Made by a program: the position numbers and the translations under genes. From Pseudomonas sp. P8_229 (GTDB taxonomy: Bacteria > Pseudomonadota > Gammaproteobacteria > Pseudomonadales > Pseudomonadaceae), in the NCBI RefSeq assembly GCF_034008635.1, contig NZ_CP125378.1, forward strand, positions 3,221,501-3,285,500: DNA of 64,000 bases, given 5' to 3'. Every line of letters starts with the position of its first letter. The first letter of the stretch is position 1. This document shows positions 37,008 through 46,522 of this stretch, piece by piece. The notes beneath the pieces were generated by a model. That model made no database searches. It worked only from the letters and a program-made list of their open reading frames with translations, and was not told where the DNA came from.

Positions 37008-38321
37008 ATGAAAACCCCCGTCTGGTTCCCCCAAAGTTTTTTCTCCCGCACCCTTTGGCTGGTGCTCATCGTCGTGCTGTTTTCCAAGGCGCTGACCCTG
37101 GTTTATCTGTTGATGAACGAGGACGTGCTGGTGGATCGCCAATACAGCCACGGCGTCGCCCTGACGCTGCGCGCTTATTGGGCCGCCGATGAAGAAAACC
37201 GCGCGAAGATTGCCGATGCCGCCACCCTGATCAGGGTGGTCGGCGCCGGTGTGCCGGAAGGCGAGCAGCACTGGCCGTACAGTGAAATCTATCAGCGGCA
37301 GATGCAGGCGGAGCTAGGCGCCGACACTGAAGTGCGCTTGCGCATGCACTCGCCACCGGCGTTGTGGGTGCGTGCGCCGAGCCTTGGCGATGGCTGGCTG
37401 AAAGTGCCGCTGTACCCGCATCCGTTGCGCGGGCAGAAAATCTGGAACGTGCTCGGCTGGTTCCTCGCCATCGGCTTGCTGTCGACCGCCTCGGCATGGA
37501 TTTTCGTCAGTCAGCTCAACCAGCCGTTGAAGCGTCTGGTGTACGCCGCCCGACAACTCGGTCAGGGCCGCAGCGTGCGTCTGCCGATCAGCGACACGCC
37601 GAGCGAGATGACCGAGGTGTATCGCGCCTTCAACCAGATGGCCGAAGACGTCGAACAGGCCGGTCGCGAGCGCGAGCTGATGCTGGCGGGCGTGTCCCAT
37701 GACTTGCGCACGCCACTGACCCGCTTGCGTCTGTCGCTGGAGTTGATGGGTGATCGCAATGACCTGACCGACGACATGGTGCGCGACATCGAAGACATGG
37801 ACGCGATTCTCGACCAGTTCCTCGCGTTCATTCGTGACGGTCGCGACGAGTCGGTGGAAGAGGTGGACCTGAGCGATCTGGTGCGTGAGGTGGCAGCGCC
37901 TTACAACCAGAATGAAGAGAAAGTGCGCCTGCGTCTGGAGCCGATTCAGCCGTTTCCGCTGCGTCGAGTATCGATGAAGCGTTTGCTCAATAACCTGATC
38001 GGCAACGCCTTGAATCATGCCGGTAGTGGTGTTGAGGTTGCGGCCTATGTGTCGGGTGACACCAGCGCGCCGTATGTGGTGCTGAGTGTGATGGACCGTG
38101 GCGCGGGGATCGATCCGTCGGAGCTTGAGGCGATCTTCAACCCGTTCACCCGTGGCGATCGTGCGCGGGGCGGCAAGGGCACAGGTTTAGGGTTGGCGAT
38201 CGTGAAGCGGATTGCTTCTATGCATGGCGGCAATGTTGAACTGCGCAACCGCTCCGGCGGCGGATTGGAAGCGCGGGTAAGGTTGCCGCTTGGGTTGATG
38301 CTTCCGCGAGATGCGGTTTAA
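37008..38321 (+). CDS. envZ: Osmosensor histidine kinase EnvZ
   Basis: 437-residue inner-membrane kinase with TM1 (about 16-36), a short periplasmic domain, TM2 (about 147-167), HAMP, and the H-box with phospho-acceptor His231 (AGVSHDLRTPLTRLRL). The ATP domain has LLNNLIGNALNHAG, VMDRGAGIDPSELEAIF and GGKGTGLGLAIVKR. Phosphorylates OmpR. The spacing of 111 nt with a REP-like element may lower its expression relative to ompR. Confidence 0.95.
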   Translation: MKTPVWFPQSFFSRTLWLVLIVVLFSKALTLVYLLMNEDVLVDRQYSHGVALTLRAYWAADEENRAKIADAATLIRVVGAGVPEGEQHWPYSEIYQRQMQAELGADTEVRLRMHSPPALWVRAPSLGDGWLKVPLYPHPLRGQKIWNVLGWFLAIGLLSTASAWIFVSQLNQPLKRLVYAARQLGQGRSVRLPISDTPSEMTEVYRAFNQMAEDVEQAGRERELMLAGVSHDLRTPLTRLRLSLELMGDRNDLTDDMVRDIEDMDAILDQFLAFIRDGRDESVEEVDLSDLVREVAAPYNQNEEKVRLRLEPIQPFPLRRVSMKRLLNNLIGNALNHAGSGVEVAAYVSGDTSAPYVVLSVMDRGAGIDPSELEAIFNPFTRGDRARGGKGTGLGLAIVKRIASMHGGNVELRNRSGGGLEARVRLPLGLMLPRDAV

Positions 38322-38351
38322 CAGCTGAAATTTTCGCTGAGGCTGATGGCC

Positions 38352-38420
38352 CCTTCGCGAGCAAGCCCGCTCCCACAGTTGGAATGCATTGCCCTGTGGG
38401 AGCGGGCTTGCTCGCGAAGG
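38352..38420. repeat. REP inverted pair (TTCGCGAGCAAGCCCGCTCC type)
   Basis: CCTTCGCGAGCAAGCCCGCT and its perfect complement flank about 25 nt between the convergent stops of envZ and rimK. Confidence 0.88.
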
Positions 38421-38450
38421 CGGCCTCCCTGCCGCCACATCTCTAACGGA

Positions 38451-39356
38451 TTAACCCTTACCCTTGGTCCGGGTCATATTCGGCCCGCCATTCTTCTCAA
38501 GGTGCTCGATGATGATCCCCGCCACGTTCTTGCCGGTGGTGGTCTCGATCCCTTCCAGGCCCGGCGACGAGTTCACTTCCATTACCAGCGGCCCGTGGTT
38601 GGAACGCAGGATATCCACACCTGCCACCGCCAGGCCCATGACCTTGGCCGCACGCAAAGCCGTCATGCGTTCTTCCGGGGTGATCTTGATCAGGCTGGCG
38701 CTGCCGCCGCGATGCAGGTTGGAGCGGAACTCACCGGGTTTGGCCTGACGCTTCATTGCCGCGATCACTTTGTCGCCGACCACGAAGCAGCGGATGTCCG
38801 CACCGCCGGCCTCCTTGATGTATTCCTGGACCATGATGTTCTGCTTCAGGCCCATGAAGGCCTCGATCACCGACTCCGCCGCCGTCGCGGTTTCGCACAG
38901 CACCACACCGATGCCCTGAGTGCCTTCGAGCACCTTGATCACCAGCGGCGCGCCGTTGACCATGTCGATCAGGTCGGGAATGTCGTCCGGCGAGTGCGCA
39001 AATCCCGTCACCGGCAGGCCGATGCCGCGACGCGACAGCAGTTGCAGCGAACGCAGCTTGTCTCGCGAACGGGCGATGGCCACCGATTCGTTGAGCGGAA
39101 ACACCCCCATCATTTCGAACTGGCGCAACACGGCGCAACCGTAGAACGTCACCGACGCGCCGATCCGCGGGATCACCGCATCGAAGCCTTCCAGTGGCTT
39201 GCCGCGGTAGTGGATCTGCGGCTTGTGGCTGGCGATGTTCATGTAGGCGCGCAAGGTGTCGATCACTACCATTTCATGCCCGCGTTCGGTGCCGGCTTCG
39301 ACCAGACGACGGGTGGAATACAGACGCGGATTCCGCGACAGCACAGCGATCTTCAT
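38451..39356 (-). CDS. rimK: Ribosomal protein S6 glutamate ligase RimK
   Basis: ATP-grasp enzyme of 301 residues that adds glutamate residues to the C-terminus of S6. It has [18 protein letters not shown], the ATP-binding [18 protein letters not shown], and the metal site [24 protein letters not shown]. The ATG at 39356 is used; the upstream in-frame sequence belongs to rimB. Overlaps rimB by 4 nt (ATGA). In Pseudomonas, RimK activity remodels the proteome and links to cyclic-di-GMP. Confidence 0.95.
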   Translation of the reverse strand: MKIAVLSRNPRLYSTRRLVEAGTERGHEMVVIDTLRAYMNIASHKPQIHYRGKPLEGFDAVIPRIGASVTFYGCAVLRQFEMMGVFPLNESVAIARSRDKLRSLQLLSRRGIGLPVTGFAHSPDDIPDLIDMVNGAPLVIKVLEGTQGIGVVLCETATAAESVIEAFMGLKQNIMVQEYIKEAGGADIRCFVVGDKVIAAMKRQAKPGEFRSNLHRGGSASLIKITPEERMTALRAAKVMGLAVAGVDILRSNHGPLVMEVNSSPGLEGIETTTGKNVAGIIIEHLEKNGGPNMTRTKGKG

Positions 39357-39832
39357 GCAACACCTGTGGAGGAGGTAGATACCGGGAACACCGGCTTGTC
39401 TTGTACATATTTGATGCCCGGATTGACGACCAGTTGGCCATCGATCAGGGCTTTGGAACCGAGCAACAGGCGATAGCGCATGGACTTGCGGCAGGCGAGG
39501 GTGAACTCGACCGCCCACACCCGATCACCGAGGGCCAGGGTGGTGCTGATCACGTAGCGCACCTGAGCCTGGCCGTTGGAGCTTTTAATGGTCTTGCGCG
39601 TGACCAGCGGTGCTTCGCAGCGCCGGTGACGCAACTGCACCACCGTGCCCAGGTGCGCGGTGAAGCGCACCCACTTCTCGCCGTTGCGTTCGAACGGCTC
39701 GATGTCGGTGGCGTGCAGGCTGGAGGTGCTGGCGCCGGTGTCGATTTTTGCCCGCAGGCCGGCGACTCCCAGATCCGGGAGCGCCACCCATTCGCGCAGA
39801 CCGACAACGGTCAAATGGTCAAATGTCTTCAA
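39353..39832 (-). CDS. rimB: RimB, retropepsin-like protease (RimK partner)
   Basis: 159 residues in this reading. It belongs to the small group once called ATP-dependent zinc proteases: the aspartic-protease-like motif DTGAST is at 31-36 and [12 protein letters not shown] near 120. The TTG at 39832 gives [20 protein letters not shown], the family start; an ATG at 39970 would add 46 residues that look unlike the family. Partner of RimK in the Pseudomonas rim system. No EAL-domain gene (rimA) lies next to it here. Confidence 0.85.
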   Translation of the reverse strand: MKTFDHLTVVGLREWVALPDLGVAGLRAKIDTGASTSSLHATDIEPFERNGEKWVRFTAHLGTVVQLRHRRCEAPLVTRKTIKSSNGQAQVRYVISTTLALGDRVWAVEFTLACRKSMRYRLLLGSKALIDGQLVVNPGIKYVQDKPVFPVSTSSTGVA

Positions 39833-40049
39833 AAAAGTGCTCAACCGTGACAACCGCTCAGCCCGCACGGGGCCGGATTCGCGGTATTCACGCAGAATAA
39901 TGGTTAAAAGGCGACAGATATCTACGGCCCGGATCGCCGACGCCTCAAGCAGGTGTCGGGTGGTGCGCATTGTAATCCGGGATGGTGCAATTCATGGCAC
40001 GACAGAAACGGTAGTACAGTTCATCAATATTTCAGAATGAGGAAATTCC

Positions 40050-40457
40050 ATGGCACAAAAAAGCGAAGAGGACGACAAGGTCCGTCTCGACAAGTGGTTG
40101 TGGGCGGCGCGTTTTTATAAAACCCGGGCCTTGGCCAAAACCGCGATCGAGAGTGGCAAGGTGCATTGCCGAGGGGAGCGCTGCAAGCCTGGCAAAGAGC
40201 CACGCATCGGCGACGAATTCGAGATTCGCACCGGGTTTGAAGTGCGCACGGTGAAGGTTGAAGCCTTGTCGATCGTGCGTCGCGGCGCACCCGAGGCGCA
40301 GACGCTGTATACCGAGACCGAGGCCAGTGTTGCCAAGCGTGAAGCGGCTGCGGCGATGCGCAAGGCCGGGGCGTTGGGTGTTAGCACCGACGGCAAGCCG
40401 AGCAAGAAGCAGCGGCGGGATCTGTTTAAATTTCGTGGGAACAGCAACAGCGAGTAA
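40050..40457 (+). CDS. hslR: S4-domain RNA-binding heat-shock protein Hsp15
   Basis: 135 residues with an N-terminal S4 fold (VRLDKWLWAARFYKTRALAKTAIESGKV) and a basic C-terminal tail. Hsp15 binds stalled 50S subunits carrying a nascent chain after heat shock. GAGGAAATTCC precedes the ATG at a good distance. Transcribed towards the PAP2 gene, divergent from rimB by about 220 nt. Confidence 0.95.
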   Translation: MAQKSEEDDKVRLDKWLWAARFYKTRALAKTAIESGKVHCRGERCKPGKEPRIGDEFEIRTGFEVRTVKVEALSIVRRGAPEAQTLYTETEASVAKREAAAAMRKAGALGVSTDGKPSKKQRRDLFKFRGNSNSE

Positions 40458-40490
40458 GGCTGTTGTTTCTGCGCTGTCTATGCTGGCCTC

Positions 40491-40573
40491 TTCGCGAGCA
40501 AGCCCGCTCCCACAGTAGATCCGGTTCCTTCAGCAGGAAAACGGTCAATGGCGGGAGCGGGCTTGCTCGCGAA
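40491..40573. repeat. REP inverted pair (TTCGCGAGCAAGCCCGCTCC type)
   Basis: TTCGCGAGCAAGCCCGCTCC and GGGAGCGGGCTTGCTCGCGA flank about 42 nt between convergent hslR and the PAP2 gene. Confidence 0.85.
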
Positions 40574-40608
40574 TCGAGTGCGCAGGACTCATCGGGGGCA
40601 ACGTGGTG

Positions 40609-41409
40609 TCAGGCGCTACGCACCACACTCATCCGCGAAACCACCGGCAGCTTGTCCAGCAGCGCAAAGATCGGTGCCGTCACCTTCAGCCAGAAATTGG
40701 CGGCGTGACAGGCAAACGGCGTGTAGTAACCCCAGCCCAACGCCCACACCCCCAGCAGCATGCCGCCGATGTAATCGTCCTGACCCCAATGCGCGCCGGC
40801 CACCAGACGCGGTAGCATGAACAACAGCGCCAGGCCCCAGACAGTGAGGAACTGGCCGACTGTGCGGCTGAACACACCCATGAACAGCGCCCAGATCAGT
40901 AGCACCGAAGCATGGTCACCGGGGAAGCTCTGGCTCGAGCGATCCTTCAGCTCCCAGGCTTGTTCCAGCTGTGGAAAGTAGTCACTGAGGTGCACTGCGC
41001 CTTCAAGTACCATCGACGGGCTGCTGTGCTGCCAGTCCATGTGGTCGGCGAATTTGGAAAACAGTGCGCGGATGATCACCATCAGCAGCAGAATCGAGAA
41101 AAAACCGAAGAACGCGCGGCGTACGTCAATTGCCTTGAACACCCAGTCGCCCTTGATCAGCAGCGTCAGCAGGATCAGCCCGACGACGATGTCGAACGGA
41201 CGCAGACTTGCAATTGCCCAGATGTGGAGCCATATGGGGTTGCTGGCCAGTGGTGCATTGAGTGAGCGGAACAGCCACTCGTCGAAAATCACACACAGCA
41301 TCTGACCCGTAGGCCATAACCAGAAAGCCAGTAGCGCCAATGGCACTACGTTACACAGAACCAGCCGGCCGAGGTTCCACCTTGATTGGAACAAACCCGG
41401 ATTGTTCAT
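40609..41409 (-). CDS. PAP2-family phosphatase, LpxT-like
   Basis: Membrane phosphatase of 266 residues with about six TM segments. The acid-phosphatase motifs are SFPGDHA and PRLVAGAHWGQDD, plus a basic residue upstream (ELKDRSSQSF). The SFPGDH...PRxxxGAHW arrangement is like E. coli LpxT, which moves phosphate from undecaprenyl pyrophosphate to lipid A, so it may act on lipid A or the lipid carrier. GGAGG lies 7 nt before the ATG at 41409, which favours it over the start 87 nt further upstream. Divergent from hslO. Confidence 0.85.
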   Translation of the reverse strand: MNNPGLFQSRWNLGRLVLCNVVPLALLAFWLWPTGQMLCVIFDEWLFRSLNAPLASNPIWLHIWAIASLRPFDIVVGLILLTLLIKGDWVFKAIDVRRAFFGFFSILLLMVIIRALFSKFADHMDWQHSSPSMVLEGAVHLSDYFPQLEQAWELKDRSSQSFPGDHASVLLIWALFMGVFSRTVGQFLTVWGLALLFMLPRLVAGAHWGQDDYIGGMLLGVWALGWGYYTPFACHAANFWLKVTAPIFALLDKLPVVSRMSVVRSA

Positions 41410-41513
41410 AAAATGCCTCCCGTGGCTGAACATTTCGCACCAAATGGGTGCGAAGAAGCGCGGGATTTTCATCTTTCGTAACCATTTTGTCATCAATTCA
41501 GATACCCAGACCT

Positions 41514-42416
41514 ATGACCGATCTCCCGGATACCGACTACACCCAACGCTTCATCTTCGATGACAGCGACACTCGCGGCGAACTGGTTGCGCTGGAACGC
41601 AGCTACGCCGAAGTCCTCGCCAAGCACCCGTACCCGGAGCCGGTCGCGCAATTGCTGGGCGAACTGATGGCGGCCGCCTCGTTGCTGGTGGGCACCCTGA
41701 AATTCGACGGCTTGCTGATTTTGCAGGCGCGCTCCGAAGGGCCGATTCCGCTGTTGATGATCGAGTGCTCCAGTGAGCGCGAGATCCGTGGTCTGGCGCG
41801 TTATAACGCCGAGCAGATCGCCGCAGATGCCACCCTTGCCGACCTGATGCCGGGCGGTGATCTGACCCTGACTGTCGACCCGACGATCGGCCAGCGTTAT
41901 CAGGGCATCGTCGACCTTGATGGCGAAACCTTGTCGGAATGCTTCACCAATTATTTCGTCATGTCGCAACAGGTCGGCACGCGCTTCAAACTGTTCGCCG
42001 ACGGTCGTCGTGCTCGTGGAATGCTGCTGCAACAACTGCCGGCCGACCGTCTGAAAGACGAAGAAGAGCGCGCCGACAGCTGGCAGCACATTACCGCGCT
42101 GGCCAGCACCCTGACCGCTGATGAACTGTTGAGCCTGGACAACGAAACCGTCCTGCATCGCCTCTACCATGAAGAGCAAGTGCGCCTGTTTGATGTGCAG
42201 AACCTGCGCTTCCGTTGCAGCTGTTCGCGGGAACGCTCGGGCAATGCGCTGGTCAGTCTGGGTCTGGAAGATGCACAGGCGCTGGTGGTCGAACGCGGTG
42301 GCGAAGTCGAGATCGATTGCCAGTTCTGCAACCAGCGATACCTGTTCGATGCAGCCGATATTGCTCAATTGTTCGCTGGCGCGGGCGTCGACACGCCGTC
42401 AGATACCCGGCACTAA
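41514..42416 (+). CDS. hslO: Redox-regulated chaperone Hsp33
   Basis: 300 residues. The C-terminal zinc and redox switch is present as CSCSRERS and CQFCNQRY (about 232-270). The core starts [26 protein letters not shown]. It is activated by oxidative unfolding. The ATG at 41514 fits the family; the earlier reading would overlap the PAP2 upstream region. hslR and hslO are close, as in many gamma-proteobacteria, but separated by the PAP2 gene on the other strand. Confidence 0.95.
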   Translation: MTDLPDTDYTQRFIFDDSDTRGELVALERSYAEVLAKHPYPEPVAQLLGELMAAASLLVGTLKFDGLLILQARSEGPIPLLMIECSSEREIRGLARYNAEQIAADATLADLMPGGDLTLTVDPTIGQRYQGIVDLDGETLSECFTNYFVMSQQVGTRFKLFADGRRARGMLLQQLPADRLKDEEERADSWQHITALASTLTADELLSLDNETVLHRLYHEEQVRLFDVQNLRFRCSCSRERSGNALVSLGLEDAQALVVERGGEVEIDCQFCNQRYLFDAADIAQLFAGAGVDTPSDTRH

Positions 42417-42443
42417 AACGGTTCAGCGCAGGTAAATTCACTG

Positions 42444-42470
42444 CGTAACGACGGAATTTCGCCGTTACGA
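42444..42470. repeat. Hairpin between hslO and pckA
   Basis: CGTAACG and CGTTACG arms enclose about 12 nt. No T-tract follows. It could stabilise the hslO 3' end. A second inverted pair, GTAGTAG/CTACTAC, is at 42529-42553 in the pckA leader. Confidence 0.4.
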
Positions 42471-42597
42471 CGGGAGGACCCTACTCTTTTTGGGCTTTTC
42501 TGGCATAATCCGGCCCACTTTTTTCGCGGTAGTAGTGCACGACTTTCTACTACAAAACGTTTGGAGCACACTCGGCCACTGGCCGACGGGGAACCTC

Positions 42598-44139
42598 ATG
42601 ACGCAAGCCAATAACGCCGTGTACACCGATCTGAGTGTTGATGATCTGGTAAAAGAAGCCCTGAACCGCGGTGAGGGCGAGCTTGCCGATACCGGCGCTC
42701 TGGTTGTTCGCACTGGTCACCGCACCGGTCGTTCGCCTGTTGACCGTTTCATCGTTGAAGAGCCTTCCACCCAGGCCGCTATCGCCTGGGGCCCGATCAA
42801 CCGCAAGTTCCCGGCCGAAAAGTTCGACGCGCTGTGGGCTCGTGTCGAGGCGTTCAACAACGCGCAAGAGCACTTTGTTTCCCACGTGCATGTAGGTGCG
42901 GCTGAAGATCACTACCTGGCCGTGAAAATGACCACCCAGACTGCCTGGCAGAACCTGTTCGGTCGTTGCCTGTTTATCAACCCGGCCCAGTACAACCCGG
43001 CTGGCCGTGAAGAGTGGCAAGTACTCAACGTTGCCAACTTCGAGTGCGTGCCTGAGCGTGACGGCACCAACTCCGACGGTTGCGTGATCCTCAACTTCGC
43101 CCAGAAGAAAGTGCTGATCGCCGGCATGCGTTACGCCGGTGAAATGAAGAAAGCCATGTTCTCCGTGCAGAACTTCCTGCTGCCGGCCGCTGACGTGCTG
43201 CCTATGCACTGCGCTGCCAACATCGGCGAAGAAGGCGACGTGACCCTGTTCTTCGGTCTGTCGGGCACCGGTAAAACCACCCTGTCGGCCGATGAAAGCC
43301 GTTACCTGATCGGTGACGACGAACACGGCTGGGGCGAAGGCGTGGTGTTCAACATCGAAGGCGGTTGCTATGCCAAGTGCATCGACCTGTCCGAGAAGAA
43401 CGAGCCGGTCATCTGGAAAGCCATCAAGCACGGCGCAGTACTGGAAAACGTCGTCATCGATGACGCCAAGCACGCCGACTACGCCGATGTCAGCCTGACC
43501 CAGAACAGCCGCGCCGCGTATCCGCTGGAGCACGTTGCCAAGCGTTCCGAGCACAACCTCGGTGGCGAGCCAAACGCGGTGATCTTCCTGACCTGCGACC
43601 TGACCGGCGTACTGCCGCCAGTGTCGATCCTCAACGAAGAACAAGCGGCCTACCACTTCCTGTCCGGCTACACCGCACTGGTGGGCTCGACTGAAATGGG
43701 TTCGGGCAGCGGCATCAAGTCGACCTTCTCCACCTGCTTCGGCGCACCGTTCTTCCCGCGCCCGGCTGGCGAATACGCAGAGCTGCTGATCAAGCGCATC
43801 CGCGGTTTCGGTTCCAAGGTTTACCTGGTCAACACCGGCTGGACCGGCGGCGGCTACGGCGTCGGCAAACGCTTCAACATCCCGACCACCCGCGCAGTGA
43901 TCGCAGCGATCCAGAGCGGCGCACTGATCGGCGCAGCCACCGAACACCTCGACACCATCAACCTCGACGTGCCCCTGGCCGTACCGGGCGTTGAAACCAA
44001 CCTGCTCAACCCACGCAACACCTGGGCTGACAAGGCTGCGTACGACGAGGCCGCGAAAGCACTGGCCGGTCTGTTCATCGAGAACTTCAAGAAGTTCGAA
44101 GTGAGCGACGCGATCAAGGCTGCGGGTCCGAAGTTGTAA
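42598..44139 (+). CDS. pckA: Phosphoenolpyruvate carboxykinase (ATP)
   Basis: Gluconeogenic enzyme converting oxaloacetate and ATP to phosphoenolpyruvate, 513 residues. The P-loop reads [15 protein letters not shown] (about 217-231), followed by the metal and nucleotide segment [37 protein letters not shown] is N-terminal. The ATG at 42598 with GGGGA upstream is preferred over the long in-frame extension. The leader has a GTAGTAG/CTACTAC inverted pair. A terminator follows directly. Confidence 0.97.
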   Translation: MTQANNAVYTDLSVDDLVKEALNRGEGELADTGALVVRTGHRTGRSPVDRFIVEEPSTQAAIAWGPINRKFPAEKFDALWARVEAFNNAQEHFVSHVHVGAAEDHYLAVKMTTQTAWQNLFGRCLFINPAQYNPAGREEWQVLNVANFECVPERDGTNSDGCVILNFAQKKVLIAGMRYAGEMKKAMFSVQNFLLPAADVLPMHCAANIGEEGDVTLFFGLSGTGKTTLSADESRYLIGDDEHGWGEGVVFNIEGGCYAKCIDLSEKNEPVIWKAIKHGAVLENVVIDDAKHADYADVSLTQNSRAAYPLEHVAKRSEHNLGGEPNAVIFLTCDLTGVLPPVSILNEEQAAYHFLSGYTALVGSTEMGSGSGIKSTFSTCFGAPFFPRPAGEYAELLIKRIRGFGSKVYLVNTGWTGGGYGVGKRFNIPTTRAVIAAIQSGALIGAATEHLDTINLDVPLAVPGVETNLLNPRNTWADKAAYDEAAKALAGLFIENFKKFEVSDAIKAAGPKL

Positions 44140-44158
44140 GATCGGTTTGTAGCGCATG

Positions 44159-44187
44159 AAAAAGCCGCCTCTTGGGGCGGCTTTTTT
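44159..44187 (+). terminator. Rho-independent terminator of pckA
   Basis: AAGCCGCC (44162-44169) pairs with GGCGGCTT (44176-44183) and is followed by a T-run. Confidence 0.9.
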
Positions 44188-44305
44188 GTGGGGGCTGGTT
44201 TAGCTGTCGTTATCGGCTTAACTGCCATTATTCCCGCAGAATTTGGGGTAAACGGCCAGAATAGTGCCACTTAAGAGCCAGAAGCTTCCAGAATCTACTT
44301 CGTCT

Positions 44306-44386
44306 TTATGGCCATTGCCGTTTGGTATGCACCACTCGCAAAATCTCTACAAAATCTTTGTCAATTTTATAGATCCTCAATTGCTT
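44306..44386 (-). pseudogene. C-terminal remnant of a RelE/ParE-type toxin gene
   Basis: Minus-strand reading gives 26 residues ending in a stop: LRIYKIDKDFVEILRVVHTKR is the core, ending in QWP. This strongly resembles the C-terminus of RelE/ParE-family toxins (xxIYKI...VEILRVVHxxR). A stop codon lies directly before it and no N-terminal part is visible, so the gene is truncated. No antitoxin gene was found beside it. Recognition is by eye. Confidence 0.55.
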
Positions 44387-44712
44387 CTAAGTGAAGCCAC
44401 CGCATCGTGACCAAGCGACAGGAGGCGACTGTGTCCGGGTTGGTCAACCGGTGAGGATCGTGCACATACCCGGCACACCCGAAGGTGTCCCAAACACAGT
44501 CACCATAAACTGCAGGCAATTGAGTGCCCGCAGCATACAGCGCATGCGTATACACGATCTAATCGGGTGACCAAGCCCGAGCCGCTGATTTGGCAGCGAC
44601 AGTCACGACTATAGGTTCACGCCCTCAAGCCTCGATAGGCGACAAAGATTCTGATCCTGTAGGAACCGGACGAAGATTTTGCCGGACGTCGCTATCGTTC
44701 GATCAACACTTT

Positions 44713-45855
44713 TCAACGTAAATGCGCATACGCCGAAATATCCAGCACACTGGTCGCCAGCCCGGTTGCTGGCGTGTAAATCGCGCCTTTGACGGTCGAG
44801 AACGGAACGCCTTTGCTGCCCAGCGAAACGTAGCGCTCACCCTTGTCCAGTTCGGTGAAGTAGGTGTAGGAAAGGTTGTGCATCAGTTTGTATTTCGCTT
44901 CGTCGCGAACGACGTTGGCGGTGAGCGTTTTCAGGTCGGCGTCGCTGAGGTTAAGCGTTTTCGTCAGAGATACGCCCCAACGCTTGAGACATGTTTCGGC
45001 GAAATGCCGGACGATACGGCCAGGATCGACGAGCGCCTTCAAATCGCTGCTGTTGGTCGGCACGCCGCCACCGGCGGTGGCGTTGCCGGCCAGGGTGGCG
45101 TGGCGGCCGGCCATCGGATAGACAGAGGTTTTGGTCCCCGTGGCGGTTTGCGGGATCACGCAGCTGAAGCCTTTGGAGCGCTCGTCGCGGGCGTAGAAAG
45201 CGACGTATTCCTTGACGTTGGTGGCCAGTTTGACCCGCTCATCTTGAAAATTGCTGATTCCGGGGACTGGATCAATTGCAAAAATGTTCACCGGGATATT
45301 TTTCAGTGCGCTGTCCTTGAACATTGCATTGGCCAACATATGGCAACTAATACCGCCGCGGCTCCAGCCGACCAGATTAACTTTGGTCGGGATGACGTTG
45401 TCTTTACGAAAGGTCTTTATGATTTGTTCCTGTAATTTTTGCTGGGTAACACTACGATCGCCGTAGTTGTATTTACGCCAGAACCAGGAGCCTTCGACCT
45501 TTACATCTTCAATAGGAATACCGGCAGCCTTCAGGCGGTTGTATTCCGCTTCGGTCAGTTGCTGGCGCTGCCAGTCGCATTTGCCTTTGATGATGTTCAT
45601 GGCGTGCTGGACGTTTTCTTCCCAACCCTTGCCAAACAAGGTGCCGCTCAAATCGTATTCCTTGGTTTCGGTAAACAGGTCATCGGCTTGCAGGTTGCCA
45701 CTGCCGGGGCCGTCGACCACGATCCACTCCGCGAACTCGCGGCCGGTATGATGCGAGGCCAAGGTCGAAACGATTTCACCGTCCCAGAAGTTTGCATGGT
45801 TAGTATCAAATTTGTTGGAGCCAGTGCCACAAAAAAAGATGGTTAAAACTGTCAT
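44713..45855 (-). CDS. Alpha/beta hydrolase of DUF2235/Tle1-like type
   Basis: 380 residues. The N-terminus TIFFCGTGSNKF matches the opening of DUF2235/Tle1 lipases, DGPGSGN follows, and the nucleophile motif is GWSRGG (residues 163-168, Ser165). Asp195 (FAIDPVPG) and His252 (GRHATLAG) are candidate triad members. Tle1-type proteins include type VI secretion phospholipase effectors. No signal peptide, VgrG, PAAR or chaperone gene is near, so it is an orphan. A small gene lies upstream on the same strand. Secretion and toxicity are inference. Confidence 0.75.
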   Translation of the reverse strand: MTVLTIFFCGTGSNKFDTNHANFWDGEIVSTLASHHTGREFAEWIVVDGPGSGNLQADDLFTETKEYDLSGTLFGKGWEENVQHAMNIIKGKCDWQRQQLTEAEYNRLKAAGIPIEDVKVEGSWFWRKYNYGDRSVTQQKLQEQIIKTFRKDNVIPTKVNLVGWSRGGISCHMLANAMFKDSALKNIPVNIFAIDPVPGISNFQDERVKLATNVKEYVAFYARDERSKGFSCVIPQTATGTKTSVYPMAGRHATLAGNATAGGGVPTNSSDLKALVDPGRIVRHFAETCLKRWGVSLTKTLNLSDADLKTLTANVVRDEAKYKLMHNLSYTYFTELDKGERYVSLGSKGVPFSTVKGAIYTPATGLATSVLDISAYAHLR

Positions 45856-45959
45856 GGTGTTGCCCTTGGTTGATGTAAGAGCAACAACTTAGTGTTGATA
45901 AGATGAATAAATAAAGCGATGTGTTGTTTCCGGGTTTGTAGTGTTGAAGTTGGTTTTGC

Positions 45960-46220
45960 TCAGGAAGGCGTTTGCTTGGCAACTTCAAGCAGGTCGCAGC
46001 CATCCTTAATCAATAAATAAAGTGCGTTGACGATGTTCGGTATATCTTTTACGTCAGATTGTTTGAAACACAAACAATAGAGCGTTTCCAGCAAATCGCT
46101 GGCGGCGCGCAGACGCTGGTCGGCAGCATCGAGCAGGTCGCTGTGGCTGGCGTGAGTGTCGATGACCAATACAGGGTTTTCGCTGTAGCAAGTCTTGAGC
46201 GGGCGATAGCGGATGATCAT
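45960..46220 (-). CDS. Small uncharacterised protein upstream of the hydrolase
   Basis: 86 residues, mainly helical by pattern (DLLDAADQRLRAASDLLETLYCLCF, IPNIVNALYLLIKDGCDLLEVAK). It resembles short Pseudomonas-only proteins of the DUF3077/DUF6124 kind, but the match is weak. The ATG at 46220 was chosen from the composition of the product. Same strand as the hydrolase gene, with 104 nt between, so it could be co-transcribed. Whether it is an immunity protein, a regulator or unrelated cannot be told. Confidence 0.6.
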   Translation of the reverse strand: MIIRYRPLKTCYSENPVLVIDTHASHSDLLDAADQRLRAASDLLETLYCLCFKQSDVKDIPNIVNALYLLIKDGCDLLEVAKQTPS

Positions 46221-46522
46221 GGTGAGGCGGGTCCTTTGCAAAGACGCTCGTTCGGGCCGATAGGGTATTTCAGCCGCGCCGGCCACTATAGAAGGGCGTT
46301 ACGCAGCCGAACAAGACCGCCGAAGTGGATAGAATTCGTAGGGGGTTTTCCGTGGTACGGGCATTTGCCCTACGCGTATTCATGGGTTTTTTCAGGCAAA
46401 ACCCCTAGGTGAAAAATTTCCTACGGGTTTGTCAGGCGCTTCGCAGTAAACCTCTGTATGGTGCGCGCCAGAATCTGTAGGGCGTTTCCAAACGTCCGAT
46501 ACGCGCTTAAAGGGAATTGAGT
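46221..46522. other. Divergent intergenic region with repeated TAGGG-GTTT motifs
   Basis: 302 nt between the small gene and the exported-protein gene. It holds CGTAGGG/CCCTACG (46337-46374), AAACCCCTAGG/CCTACGGGTTT (46399-46430) and GTAGGGCGTTTCC (near 46472). Confidence 0.5.
46399..46430. promoter_or_regulatory. Inverted repeat in divergent promoter region
   Basis: Arms AAACCCCTAGG and CCTACGGGTTT match at 10 of 11 positions, with a 10-nt AT-rich spacer. Candidate operator; no regulator known. Confidence 0.35.

Larger units (their letters stand above)
44140..44712. other. Gene-poor interval with gene remnants
   Basis: 573 nt without an intact gene. It holds the pckA terminator, an AT-rich part around 44283-44380 with the RelE/ParE C-terminal fragment, and a 62-codon minus-strand reading frame (44367-44555) that resembles nothing recognised. 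The base composition is lower in GC than its surroundings and suggests decayed accessory DNA. Confidence 0.6.

Noticed and set aside
42550..44157. Minus-strand frame opposite pckA
   Set aside because: Antisense shadow; pckA has all motifs and a terminator.
44367..44555. 62-codon minus-strand frame after pckA
   Set aside because: No ribosome site or family; probably chance in a decayed region.
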